Shown piece after piece: positions 8,217 through 15,022 of a DNA stretch of 42,150 nucleotides. A model generated the notes under the pieces. The model made no database searches, was not told the origin of the DNA, and saw nothing but the letters and a program-made list of their open reading frames with translations. How positions within the stretch are numbered: the first letter of the stretch is position 1; every line of letters starts with the position of its first letter. Both the position numbers and the translations under genes were made by a program. The stretch spans positions 1 through 42,150 of the forward strand of contig JBJXFI010000275.1 of NCBI GenBank assembly GCA_046154695.1, given 5' to 3'. The DNA is from DALYLB01 sp046154695 (GTDB lineage: Bacteria > Acidobacteriota > Blastocatellia > RBC074).

Positions 8217-9323
8217 ATGAAAATTGAACGCATCGAGCTGCGAGAAATCAAGCTTCCGCTGGTCGCTCCCTTTGAAACCAGCTTCGGCCGGACGTATGAG
8301 CGGTGGATCCTGCTGGTCAAGGTCTTTGCGGACGGGCTGCATGGATGGGGGGAGTGCACGGCCGGCGAGAAGCCGTTTTACAATCACGAATCGACGGAGA
8401 GCTGCTGGGCGGTGATCCGCGATTTCGCCGGGCCGATGGTGCTCGGAAAAGAGATCTCGTCGCCCGAGGATGCGCCGCAACTGACGCGCGCGATTCGCGG
8501 CAACAAGATGGGGCGCGCCGCCGTCGAGTGCGCCATCTGGGATCTGGAGGCGCGCCGGCAGCAGGTTCCGCTCTGGCAGTTGCTGGGCGGAACGCAGGAA
8601 GTGATCAACTGCGGCGTCTCGCTCGGGCTCGAAGACGACGACGCGGCCATGCTCGGGAAGGTGGAGAAAGAGGCCGCCGCCGGATATCAGCGGATCAAGA
8701 TCAAGATCAAACCCGGCCGGGATTACGAGATGATCCGCGCGCTGCGCCGCGAATACCCGTCGATCACCATGTCGGTCGACGCGAACTCGGCCTACACCCT
8801 CGACGATGCGGAGCTGTTGACGAGGTTCGATGAGTTCAATCTGCTTATGATCGAGCAGCCGCTCGGCTATGACGACATCATCGACCATGCGGCGCTGCAG
8901 CCGCGGCTCAAGACCGCGATCTGCCTGGATGAGTCGATCCTCGGCCTCGACGACGCGCGCAAGGCGCTGCAGCTCGGCGCGTGCCGGATCATCAACGTCA
9001 AGCTCGGCCGCGTTTCGGGCCACACCGAAGCGCGGAAGATTCAGGCATGGTGCCACGAGCGCCACATTCCGGTCTGGTGCGGCGGCATGCTCGAAGCGGG
9101 CATCGGCCGCGCGCATAACATCGCGATGAGCACGCTGCCGGGCTTCGTCCTTCCCGGTGATGTTTCCGCCTCGAAACGCTACTGGACCGAGGACATCATC
9201 GTCCCGCCCGTCGAGGTCACGCCGCGCGGAACGATCGCGCGCCCCACCGGCATCGGCATCGGGTATGAGGTGAACGAGAAGCGCATCGAAGCCCTCACTG
9301 TTCGCACCCAGATTCTCAAGTAA
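8217..9323 (+). CDS. menC: N-succinylamino acid racemase / o-succinylbenzoate synthase (enolase superfamily)
   Basis: This enolase-superfamily enzyme of 368 residues, of muconate-lactonizing subgroup architecture, has an N-terminal capping domain followed by a TIM barrel. Catalytic and metal residues are all visible: the KxK base within KIKIKP (K165), metal ligands D188 (SVDAN), E213 (IEQPL) and D238 (LDES), and the second base K262 (NVKLGR). The family includes o-succinylbenzoate synthase for menaquinone and promiscuous or true N-succinylamino acid racemases. No other menaquinone gene is nearby, and the preceding gene is the GNAT partner found with racemases, so D-to-L amino acid conversion is the better guess. 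It ends 41 bases from the convergent pdxH, a gap containing the 12-base palindrome GAACGATCGTTC. Confidence 0.93.
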   Translation: MKIERIELREIKLPLVAPFETSFGRTYERWILLVKVFADGLHGWGECTAGEKPFYNHESTESCWAVIRDFAGPMVLGKEISSPEDAPQLTRAIRGNKMGRAAVECAIWDLEARRQQVPLWQLLGGTQEVINCGVSLGLEDDDAAMLGKVEKEAAAGYQRIKIKIKPGRDYEMIRALRREYPSITMSVDANSAYTLDDAELLTRFDEFNLLMIEQPLGYDDIIDHAALQPRLKTAICLDESILGLDDARKALQLGACRIINVKLGRVSGHTEARKIQAWCHERHIPVWCGGMLEAGIGRAHNIAMSTLPGFVLPGDVSASKRYWTEDIIVPPVEVTPRGTIARPTGIGIGYEVNEKRIEALTVRTQILK

Positions 9324-9364
9324 TCCGGCCCCTGGCGCGAACGATCGTTCCGCGGCCGAATGTT

Positions 9365-10015
9365 TCAAGGCGCAAGCCGGGAGAGATTCCATGCGCCGCC
9401 CGCGTGGGTGTAGAGGATGCGATCGTGCAGCCGGCTCTCGCGCCCCTGCCAGAATTCGATTCGCGCGGGCGCGACGCGGAATCCGCCCCAAAACGGCGGG
9501 CAGGGGATCGGGCCGTCGCCGAACCGCTGTTCGACCTCGCTCAGTTGCGCTTCGAGCGCCTGCCGGTCGGCGATCGGGCGGCTTTGCGGCGACGCCCACG
9601 CCCCAAGCTGGCTGCCCCGCGGACGGGTTTGAAAATAGGCTTCGGACTCTTCCGCCGCCACCCGCTCGACCTCGCCCTCGATTCGCACCTGCCGGTGAAG
9701 CGCCGGCCAATAGAACGTCAATGCCACGCGCCCGTTGCGGCCCATCTCCAACGACTTTCGGCTCTCATAATTTGTGTAGAAGACGAAGCCGCGCTCGTCG
9801 CAGCCCTTCAACAGAACGATCCGCGCCGAGATCCCTCCCTCGGCGTTCGCGGTCGAAAGCGTCATCGCTTCCGGATCGGGCTGCTCCGATTCCACCGCCT
9901 GATCGAACCATTGATGGAACTGTTGGATGGGATCAGCCGCGACATCCTTCTCGTCCAATGACTGCGAAATATATTCGCGCCGCCGCTGCAGGATCTTCCG
10001 CGAAATCTCCTCCAT
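9365..10015 (-). CDS. pdxH: Pyridoxamine/pyridoxine 5-phosphate oxidase
   Basis: This FMN-dependent flavoprotein oxidises pyridoxine or pyridoxamine phosphate to PLP in the salvage and final biosynthetic steps. The 216-residue protein matches the family length. Visible landmarks are DPIQQFHQWFDQA near the N-terminus, SARIVLLKGCDERGFVFYTN (FMN-binding strand), VEQRF with PPFWGGFRVAPARIEFWQG, and the C-terminal RLHDRILY...W-N-L-S-R-L-A-P signature with the substrate-binding arginine and histidine. ATG 10015 is preceded by a strong GGAGGAG, whereas the upstream in-frame ATG at 10045 has none and would only add a non-family extension. Supply of PLP fits the several PLP enzymes nearby (aminotransferase 5930-7219, SelA-like 23749-24978), though that is only context. 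Confidence 0.97.
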   Translation of the reverse strand: MEEISRKILQRRREYISQSLDEKDVAADPIQQFHQWFDQAVESEQPDPEAMTLSTANAEGGISARIVLLKGCDERGFVFYTNYESRKSLEMGRNGRVALTFYWPALHRQVRIEGEVERVAAEESEAYFQTRPRGSQLGAWASPQSRPIADRQALEAQLSEVEQRFGDGPIPCPPFWGGFRVAPARIEFWQGRESRLHDRILYTHAGGAWNLSRLAP

Positions 10016-10104
10016 ACCCTCTCCTCCATTAATTGAAAATGACAAATGCTTCCTCGAATTGAAACACAGAATCGCATCCCACGAAAAGACGAAAATTAAT
10101 CCGG

Positions 10105-10133
10105 TTGACCCTGTTTTAACCTTTCAGTAAACT
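10105..10133 (+). promoter_or_regulatory. Sigma-70-like promoter in long intergenic region
   Basis: TTGACC (10105-10110), a 17-base spacer and TAAACT (10128-10133) give a good match to a housekeeping promoter. Transcription would start near 10140, exactly where the GTCAGTAAA inverted repeat begins. It is also divergent to pdxH. Confidence 0.45.
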
Positions 10134-10140
10134 GCCGTGC

Positions 10141-10181
10141 GTCAGTAAAATCTCCTCAAATTCTGCTCCGAATTTACTGAC
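10141..10181. repeat. Inverted repeat GTCAGTAAA / TTTACTGAC
   Basis: A perfect 9-base inverted repeat, 10141-10149 and 10173-10181, is separated by 23 bases. It lies at the expected transcription start of the promoter above, so it could be a repressor operator or a 5-prime RNA hairpin. A partial CAGTAAA also occurs at 10125-10131 inside the promoter. Confidence 0.6.
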
Positions 10182-10508
10182 ATCGACTCACTGGATTCCG
10201 ACATGGATTGTCGGGTGGCAGCCGGATCAACACAATTCGGGTCGTCCCCCCCCAACGCAGGCTGCGCACAGTAGATCAATTCTTCAAATTTCCGATCCTT
10301 TCTGCACGTTTCGCTGGAGGCGACAGGCTTCCAATGGCGGTTTGACATCTTCTTCCCCGGCCGGTTTCCTGGTTCGAGGAGGTTTCATTCTCGCTGCGGC
10401 CTGGCCTGTGTCTCCTCGTGTGGCATTGGCCAATCAAATCGTCTGTCCGCGGGAAAAAGAAAGGCAAGATTCAAATTTGGAGGGCAGCCCCGCACGGCTC
10501 TTCAGGGG

Positions 10509-10796
10509 ATGGATGAAACCATGATGAAAAAGTTCGGCCAAACGCTCGAAAAGAAAAGAAAACAGGCGCAGCTTTCGATCACGGAGCTGGCTTCCCTTTC
10601 CGGCCTGCCGGAATCCAGTCTCGAAGCCATGGAGCAGGGCTCCGGGGATGCTCCCAATTTCGATACCTGTTATCGCCTGGGACAGGCCATTTCTCAACAC
10701 GGCGGGCAGATGTTCGTGCTGCAGGATCTGTGGCAGGCGCTTCGCGCCGACAAGTTGGAATCGAATCCCGCCGCCGGAGTCTTCTTCGTTCAATAA
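10509..10796 (+). CDS. Small XRE-like helix-turn-helix protein
   Basis: This protein of about 95 residues has the order of an XRE/Cro-type HTH: FGQTLEKKRKQAQLSITELASLSGLPESSLEAMEQGSG (helices 1-3), where ITELASLSGLPESSLEAME is the helix-turn-helix. A shorter tail (LWQALRADKLESNPAAGVFF) follows. It probably binds DNA and may be an autoregulator or an orphan antitoxin, but no partner gene is visible on either side. Start choice is uncertain: AGGGG (10504-10508) touches the ATG at 10509, while ATGs at 10521 and 10524 stand 12 to 15 bases from it. It ends about 90 bases before the nested palindrome at 10885. Confidence 0.65.
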   Translation: MDETMMKKFGQTLEKKRKQAQLSITELASLSGLPESSLEAMEQGSGDAPNFDTCYRLGQAISQHGGQMFVLQDLWQALRADKLESNPAAGVFFVQ

Positions 10797-10884
10797 ACAG
10801 AACGAGAAGCGGCCGGAGACCTGCTTTCGCGACAGTTCTCCAGCCACTTCTCGATCACTCCTTGAGCTAAATCAAAAGCAGCGC

Positions 10885-11019
10885 TTTCTAAATCAGAACA
10901 ACAAAAATTGAGACGGCTTCACGGAGGACACGGGGAAAAGATTGTTTTTGCCTCCCCGTGTTCCGTGTCCCCCGTGATCCATCTCCTGTGTCCGAATGTT
11001 TTTGGGCCTGATTTAGAAA
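10885..11019. repeat. Nested palindromic element between convergent genes (copy E)
   Basis: A perfect 12-base outer pair (TTTCTAAATCAG 10885-10896, CTGATTTAGAAA 11008-11019) encloses an inner hairpin formed by CACGGAGGACACGGGGA (10920-10936) and TCCCCGTGTTCCGTG (10953-10967). The layout resembles the nested elements at 12011 and 28739 but the sequences differ. It lies between the convergent HTH and universal stress protein genes and might serve as a two-way terminator. Confidence 0.75.
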
Positions 11020-11080
11020 ATCTTCCGATCGTTTTTGCACTCCAATCGCTCCGCGAATGTTGCAAAAGCTCTGTTCCCGA

Positions 11081-11992
11081 TTAGCGGACGATCAGGACGG
11101 AACAATGCGCGTGCGTTATCGTTGCGTGGGAGACCGAGCCGAGCAGCAGCCGCTCGAACCCGCCCAGCCCACGGGAACCGAGCACGACAAGATCGGCGCC
11201 CCAGCTTTCTGCTTCACGTAGAATCACATCCCGCGCATTGCCGTTGACGATTTCGCGCAGCACGGTCGGCGTCGTTCCTGAAAATTGCGCCGCCGCTTTC
11301 TCGACTGCCTGGCGCGCCTGATCCTCGAGAGCTTTCTCCCATTCCTCGAAATAGGTTTGAGGCAGGGTCAACGATTCGGGCGTAAGCGGGATCGGCGGTT
11401 TCGCCGCGCCGAGAATTTTCACCGTGCTGCCTTCCGGCCACGGACGCGCCTGAACGGCCCGGACCGCGGCGTCGCTTCCGGCTGACCCGTCGACGGCCAG
11501 CAGGATCTTCAAATGCGATTTTCTGATGGGATGCGCCTGGTCGGCGCGCGCGACCTCGACCGAGCAATGCGCGTGCGTCGCCACCGCGGTGGAGACGGAT
11601 CCGAGCATGAACCGCTTGAAGCCGCCCAGCCCCCGCGAACCCAGCAGAATCAGATCGGCGCCCCACTGGTCCGCCTCCGCGAGAATGGTCTCTTGTGGAT
11701 GCCCCAGAAGAATGTCGGAGGTGATGTCGAGCGGTGATTCCCGCGACGAATTGCCCGCGCTGATTCGCGCCCGCGCCGCGTCCACCGCGGCCCCCGCCTC
11801 CGCCATCGCGGCTCTTTCCATCTTCGAATAATCGCTCTCGGGCAGCGCCCGGGTTTCCGCCGTTGGCACAAACGGCAGCTTAACCACGCTCAGGATCCGG
11901 ACCGCGCTGCCCGGCGGCCACGGACGGCTGGCGATCACGTCCGCCGCCGTAAAACTGTACTCAGAGCCATCGACAGCCAATAGAATCTTCAT
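11081..11992 (-). CDS. Universal stress protein, tandem UspA domains
   Basis: This 303-residue protein consists of two UspA domains in tandem. Domain 1 (about residues 1-148) starts MKILLAVDGSEYS and carries GSRGLGGFKRFMLGSVS. Domain 2 (about 155-303) starts LKILLAVDGSAGSDAAV and carries GSRGLGGFERLLLGSVSHA. Both contain the G-x2-G-x9-G-S ATP-binding motif of the ATP-binding UspA subclass, so both sites look competent. Such proteins act in the cytoplasm during stress or energy limitation. The start is ATG 11992 with AGGAG about five bases upstream; the longer reading frame runs back through the palindromic repeat and is not credible. The ribosome site lies directly at the edge of repeat 12011-12170. 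Confidence 0.95.
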   Translation of the reverse strand: MKILLAVDGSEYSFTAADVIASRPWPPGSAVRILSVVKLPFVPTAETRALPESDYSKMERAAMAEAGAAVDAARARISAGNSSRESPLDITSDILLGHPQETILAEADQWGADLILLGSRGLGGFKRFMLGSVSTAVATHAHCSVEVARADQAHPIRKSHLKILLAVDGSAGSDAAVRAVQARPWPEGSTVKILGAAKPPIPLTPESLTLPQTYFEEWEKALEDQARQAVEKAAAQFSGTTPTVLREIVNGNARDVILREAESWGADLVVLGSRGLGGFERLLLGSVSHATITHAHCSVLIVR

Positions 11993-12010
11993 GGTTTCTC
12001 CTGGGAAAAA

Positions 12011-12170
12011 GTTCGGAGTTCCGCCTTCAGGCCAATGGCAAAAAGTTAAGAAAAAAACAGGATAACGGAACAGACGGAAATAACGGAACAAACGAAACAA
12101 AACCAGGAAGACTCCGTCTGTTCCGTGCTCTCTTCTTTCGTTAACTTAACGCCATTGGGCTTCAGGCGGT
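12011..12170. repeat. Nested composite palindrome (copy B)
   Basis: The outer part contains GTTCGGAGTTCCGCCTTCAG (12011-12030) and CCAATGGC (12032-12039), pairing with GCCATTGG (12151-12158). Next inside, GTTAAG (12045-12050) pairs with CTTAAC (12145-12150). The inner perfect 14-base pair is ACGGAACAGACGGA (12065-12078) with TCCGTCTGTTCCGT (12113-12126). The whole is close in sequence to copy D (28739-28960) on the opposite strand. It lies between hypA and the universal stress gene. Confidence 0.9.
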
Positions 12171-12180
12171 CTGGCGAAAT

Positions 12181-12444
12181 TCAATCTTCGACCTCCACGC
12201 TGTCCAGGCGAATCTCCTGCGCATGCGGGTCGGCGATATCCGCCGGCATCTCCGTTTCCAGCCGGGCCCCTTCGGCAACCGTGCCCCGCGCGGCCTCGAC
12301 AAAGTGTTCGAGCAGATGCTCGGGAGAAATATGCGCCAGCGCGCCGATTCTGACCTTGACGCCAACGACCTTGCGGGCGCCCTGCTCGCGCGCGATGCCT
12401 TCGATTTTGCGCATCAGGTCGGCGATGAGAGAAAGTTCGTGCAT
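12181..12444 (-). CDS. hypA: HypA-like nickel metallochaperone lacking the zinc-finger
   Basis: HypA delivers nickel to the [NiFe]-hydrogenase large subunit. The first residues MHELS, with the N-terminal amine and His2 nickel site, and the following SLIADLMRKIEGIAREQGARKVVGVKVRIGAL match HypA closely. The family is about 113 residues with a four-cysteine zinc domain (two CxxC pairs). This protein is only 87 residues and contains no cysteine at all. The text runs from ARLETEMPADIADPHA directly to EIRLDSVEVED, which corresponds to the final strand of normal HypA, so the zinc domain appears cleanly deleted rather than cut off. The gene follows the protease gene by 4 bases at the end of the hydrogenase operon. 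Nickel binding could survive; zinc-dependent structure cannot. Confidence 0.85.
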   Translation of the reverse strand: MHELSLIADLMRKIEGIAREQGARKVVGVKVRIGALAHISPEHLLEHFVEAARGTVAEGARLETEMPADIADPHAQEIRLDSVEVED

Positions 12445-12448
12445 TGTC

Positions 12449-12937
12449 TCAGTCCCTTCGGATCGCGGCGCGATGGATGGAATGAATCTCGCTGATAACG
12501 CGCGCGGCCGCTTCGCCCACGGCCAGTTCGACCTCCTCGGAAAGCCCTATTCCGGTCTCGAAGCTTTTCCCCTCGATCCCGTAAAGGAGCAGACGCGGAG
12601 GAAGCCGGTTCAATACACGCGCCAATTCGATCGCTTCGGCCACACTGAAGGCATGCGTGGAGTAGTGAAGGAAGCCCGCCGGAACAGGCCGCGCGCGCGC
12701 GTCAAAGCGATGGATCGTTCCGGCCGCGGCGCCCGACATCACCGCGTCGATCAGAATCACGGCGTCCGCGCCATTCCAGGCATCCATCAGGGCCGCGCCT
12801 TCACCGCTCGCTTCGATGACGATGAGGCCGGGAGGCGCGCTCTCGGTGCCGCGAACCCGGCGCGCCACGGCCAGCCCGGCGGCATCATCGCCGCGATATT
12901 CGTTGCCGATGCCGATGATGACGATGGCGGATGGCAA
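12449..12937 (-). CDS. [NiFe]-hydrogenase maturation endopeptidase (HycI/HyhI type)
   Basis: This protease of 162 residues removes the C-terminal tail of the hydrogenase large subunit after nickel insertion. The family hallmark GIGNEYRGDDAAG is present near the start, and the three expected nickel-sensing residues are E13, D64 (LIDA) and H95 (YSTHAF). It lies 17 bases downstream of the large-subunit gene and 4 bases upstream of hypA, the usual place. Its substrate would be the FLKLEIERE tail of HydA. Being cytoplasmic fits a soluble group 3 enzyme. Confidence 0.95.
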   Translation of the reverse strand: MPSAIVIIGIGNEYRGDDAAGLAVARRVRGTESAPPGLIVIEASGEGAALMDAWNGADAVILIDAVMSGAAAGTIHRFDARARPVPAGFLHYSTHAFSVAEAIELARVLNRLPPRLLLYGIEGKSFETGIGLSEEVELAVGEAAARVISEIHSIHRAAIRRD

Positions 12938-12954
12938 TGCTTCCCTCTACTCGC

Positions 12955-14244
12955 TCACTCGCGCTCAATTTCCAGTTTGAGAAAATGCGTGGCGCAGGAG
13001 ATGCAGGGGTCATAGTTGCGGACCGCCTGTTCACACTTCCACGTCAGGTCGGCGCGGGAGAGCTCAAGGTGCCGCGGCACGAACATCCGCAAATCCTCCT
13101 CGATCATCTTCTGATTCTGCGAGGTGGGCGGCACGATCCGCGCGTCGAGAATCATTCCCTCGTCGTCGATCCGATAACGATGATAGAGCAGCCCCCGCGG
13201 GGCTTCCGTGCACGCATATCCCGTGCCCGCACGCGGCTCGGCCTCCACGGCGGGCCTGTCCGGTTTTTCGTACTCATCGATGATTCCGATCGCTTCGTCA
13301 AAGGCGTGTAGCACCTCGACGCCGCGGACCAGAATGCTCTGAAACGGATTGCGGCAGGTTTCACCGAGGCCCGCTTCGCGCGCTGCTTCCCGCGCGAGCG
13401 GCGCGAGCTTGTCGAAATTCAGGCTGTATCGGGCCATAGGGCCCACAAAATAGGCTCCGCGCTCTTTCAGCGTGCAATGCAGCGCGTTGGAATGGGCGAC
13501 ATGCTCTTCGGTGAAATGCTCGTCAAATTCGCGCGCGGCGATGTCGAGCCCCTTGTTGGAAACGATCCGCCCCTCGTTGAACGGGTACTCCTCCGGATGG
13601 CGCAGCGCGACCCACTCGTAATCCTGCTCGAACTCCGGGAACGGAAGGCCCGCCGCCCATTCCACCGCCTCCCGCGCCTCGTCCCGGGCCCGCAGCAGCC
13701 GCTCGCGCAATTCCCTGAAATCCCGCTTCTCCGGAACCTTGTAAAAGCCGCCGATCCGAACATTGATCGGATGTATTTCCCTGCCGCCGAGAAGCGTGAG
13801 AATTTCATTGCCCGTCTTTTTCAACCGCAGTCCGCGCTCGACGATTTCAGGGTGATCCTTCGCCATCTGAATCGCGTCGTCATAACCGAGAAAGTCCGGC
13901 CCGTGCAGCATGAAGATGTGCAGCGTGTGACTCTCGATCCATTCGCCGCAATAGAGCAATCGCCGCAACGCGCGCAACGGGCCGTCGACCTTCACGCCGA
14001 ATGCGTCCTCGATCGCATGCACCGCGCTCATCTGATACGCGACAGGACAGATGCCGCAGATCCGCGCCACGATGTCAGGCACCTCGCCGCAGCCGCGCCC
14101 GCGCAGAAACGCCTCGAAGAAGCGCGGCGGCTCGAAGATCTTGAGCTTCACGTCCGTGACGCGGCCGTCCTTGATCTTTATGTAGAGCGCGCCTTCACCC
14201 TCGACGCGCGCCAGATAATCAACCTTGATCGTTCTGCTCGGCAT
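12955..14244 (-). CDS. hydA: Group 3b [NiFe]-hydrogenase large (alpha) subunit
   Basis: This catalytic subunit carries the NiFe(CN)2CO centre. In 429 residues it has the L1 motif RICGICP (C63, C66) and the L2 motif DPCISCATH (C414, C417, H420). A nine-residue tail FLKLEIERE follows H420 and should be removed by the protease encoded next. The length and the hydB-hydG-hydD-hydA gene order match NADP-linked cytoplasmic group 3b (sulfhydrogenase-type) enzymes. ATG 14244 has GGGAGAG about eight bases upstream and overlaps the small-subunit gene by 26 bases; ATG 14277 is an alternative without better support. Group 3b enzymes are bidirectional and often oxygen-tolerant, which is family knowledge rather than something shown here. 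Confidence 0.96.
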   Translation of the reverse strand: MPSRTIKVDYLARVEGEGALYIKIKDGRVTDVKLKIFEPPRFFEAFLRGRGCGEVPDIVARICGICPVAYQMSAVHAIEDAFGVKVDGPLRALRRLLYCGEWIESHTLHIFMLHGPDFLGYDDAIQMAKDHPEIVERGLRLKKTGNEILTLLGGREIHPINVRIGGFYKVPEKRDFRELRERLLRARDEAREAVEWAAGLPFPEFEQDYEWVALRHPEEYPFNEGRIVSNKGLDIAAREFDEHFTEEHVAHSNALHCTLKERGAYFVGPMARYSLNFDKLAPLAREAAREAGLGETCRNPFQSILVRGVEVLHAFDEAIGIIDEYEKPDRPAVEAEPRAGTGYACTEAPRGLLYHRYRIDDEGMILDARIVPPTSQNQKMIEEDLRMFVPRHLELSRADLTWKCEQAVRNYDPCISCATHFLKLEIERE

Positions 14245-15013
14245 TCGCTTCGCTCTCCCTGCGAAATGGCTCGGCATCGGCGTTGAAGCTGCGGTAGACG
14301 CGCGAAACCTCCGGCGCCTTCATTCCGAGCTGAATCAGCCGCCCGCTCAATGCCGCCGTATTCGGCGTCTCCATCGGGCCGAAACAGCCATAGCAGCCGC
14401 GATCATACGCCGGGCAGATCGCCCCGCATCCGGCATGCGTCACGGGCCCGAGACAGGGCGTGCCGCGCGCGACCATCACGCACACATTGCCCCGCAGCTT
14501 GCACTCGACACAGACGCTGTGCGCCGGCGTGTTCGGCTTTCGATCGTTGAGATAGGCATTGATGACTTCGAGCAATTGCCGTTTGTCGATCGGGCAGCCG
14601 CGCAGCTCGAAATCGACGGGAACATGAGCGGCGATCGGCGTGGATTTGTCGAGCGTGCTGATGTAGCCGGGAGTCGCGTACACGATGGAGATGAACTCCC
14701 GCACGTCCCGGAAATTCCTGAGCGCCTGAATGCCGCCCGCCGTCGCGCACGCGCCGATGGTGACGAGACGCCTGGAAACGCGCCGCACATGCTGTATGCG
14801 TTCGGCATCGTGCGGCGTGGTGATCGATCCTTCGACCAGCGACAGATCGTAGGGGCCTTTTTCCACCGCGCGCGTGGCTTCCGGAAAATAGGCAATCCGC
14901 ACCTCGCCCGCGACCGCAAGCAGCTCATCCTCGCAATCGAGCAGGCTCAGCTGGCACCCGTCGCACGAGGCGAATTTCCAGATCGCGAGTTTTGGTTTGC
15001 GCTTTTGTTTCAT
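14219..15013 (-). CDS. hydD: Group 3b hydrogenase small (delta) subunit
   Basis: This 264-residue electron-transfer subunit binds the iron-sulfur clusters next to the NiFe site. The proximal cluster pair SCDGC (C17, C20) opens the protein, followed by GSITTPHD, TIGACATAGG and ELRGCPIDK with further ligands. The C-terminal region VCVECKLRG...CVMVARGTPCLGPVTHAGCGAICP and RGCYGCFGP carries the cysteines for the other clusters. There is no Tat signal, so the enzyme is cytoplasmic, as expected for group 3. It overlaps hydA and follows hydG by about 9 bases. Together with hydG and hydB it connects H2 oxidation or evolution with NAD(P). Confidence 0.95.
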   Translation of the reverse strand: MKQKRKPKLAIWKFASCDGCQLSLLDCEDELLAVAGEVRIAYFPEATRAVEKGPYDLSLVEGSITTPHDAERIQHVRRVSRRLVTIGACATAGGIQALRNFRDVREFISIVYATPGYISTLDKSTPIAAHVPVDFELRGCPIDKRQLLEVINAYLNDRKPNTPAHSVCVECKLRGNVCVMVARGTPCLGPVTHAGCGAICPAYDRGCYGCFGPMETPNTAALSGRLIQLGMKAPEVSRVYRSFNADAEPFRRESEANAEQNDQG

Positions 15014-15022
15014 GCCGCCCCG

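Larger units (their letters stand above)
10046..10508. other. Gene-free region with a promoter and inverted repeat; possible leader or small RNA
   Basis: No credible reading frame was found on either strand. It contains a sigma-70-like promoter at 10105-10133 on the plus strand, a GTCAGTAAA inverted repeat just downstream, a run of eight C residues at 10247-10254 and the palindrome ATTGGCCAAT at 10425-10434. The plus-strand transcript would run about 370 bases before the small HTH gene. Confidence 0.5.

Noticed and set aside
11993..12100. N-terminal extension of the universal stress protein (RLFRYFRLFRY)
   Set aside because: It is the translation of the inner palindromic repeat; the real start at 11992 has its own AGGAG.
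12011..12170. CRISPR array
   Set aside because: Repeats are inverted pairs with single loops, not several direct repeats with equal spacers, and no cas gene is present.
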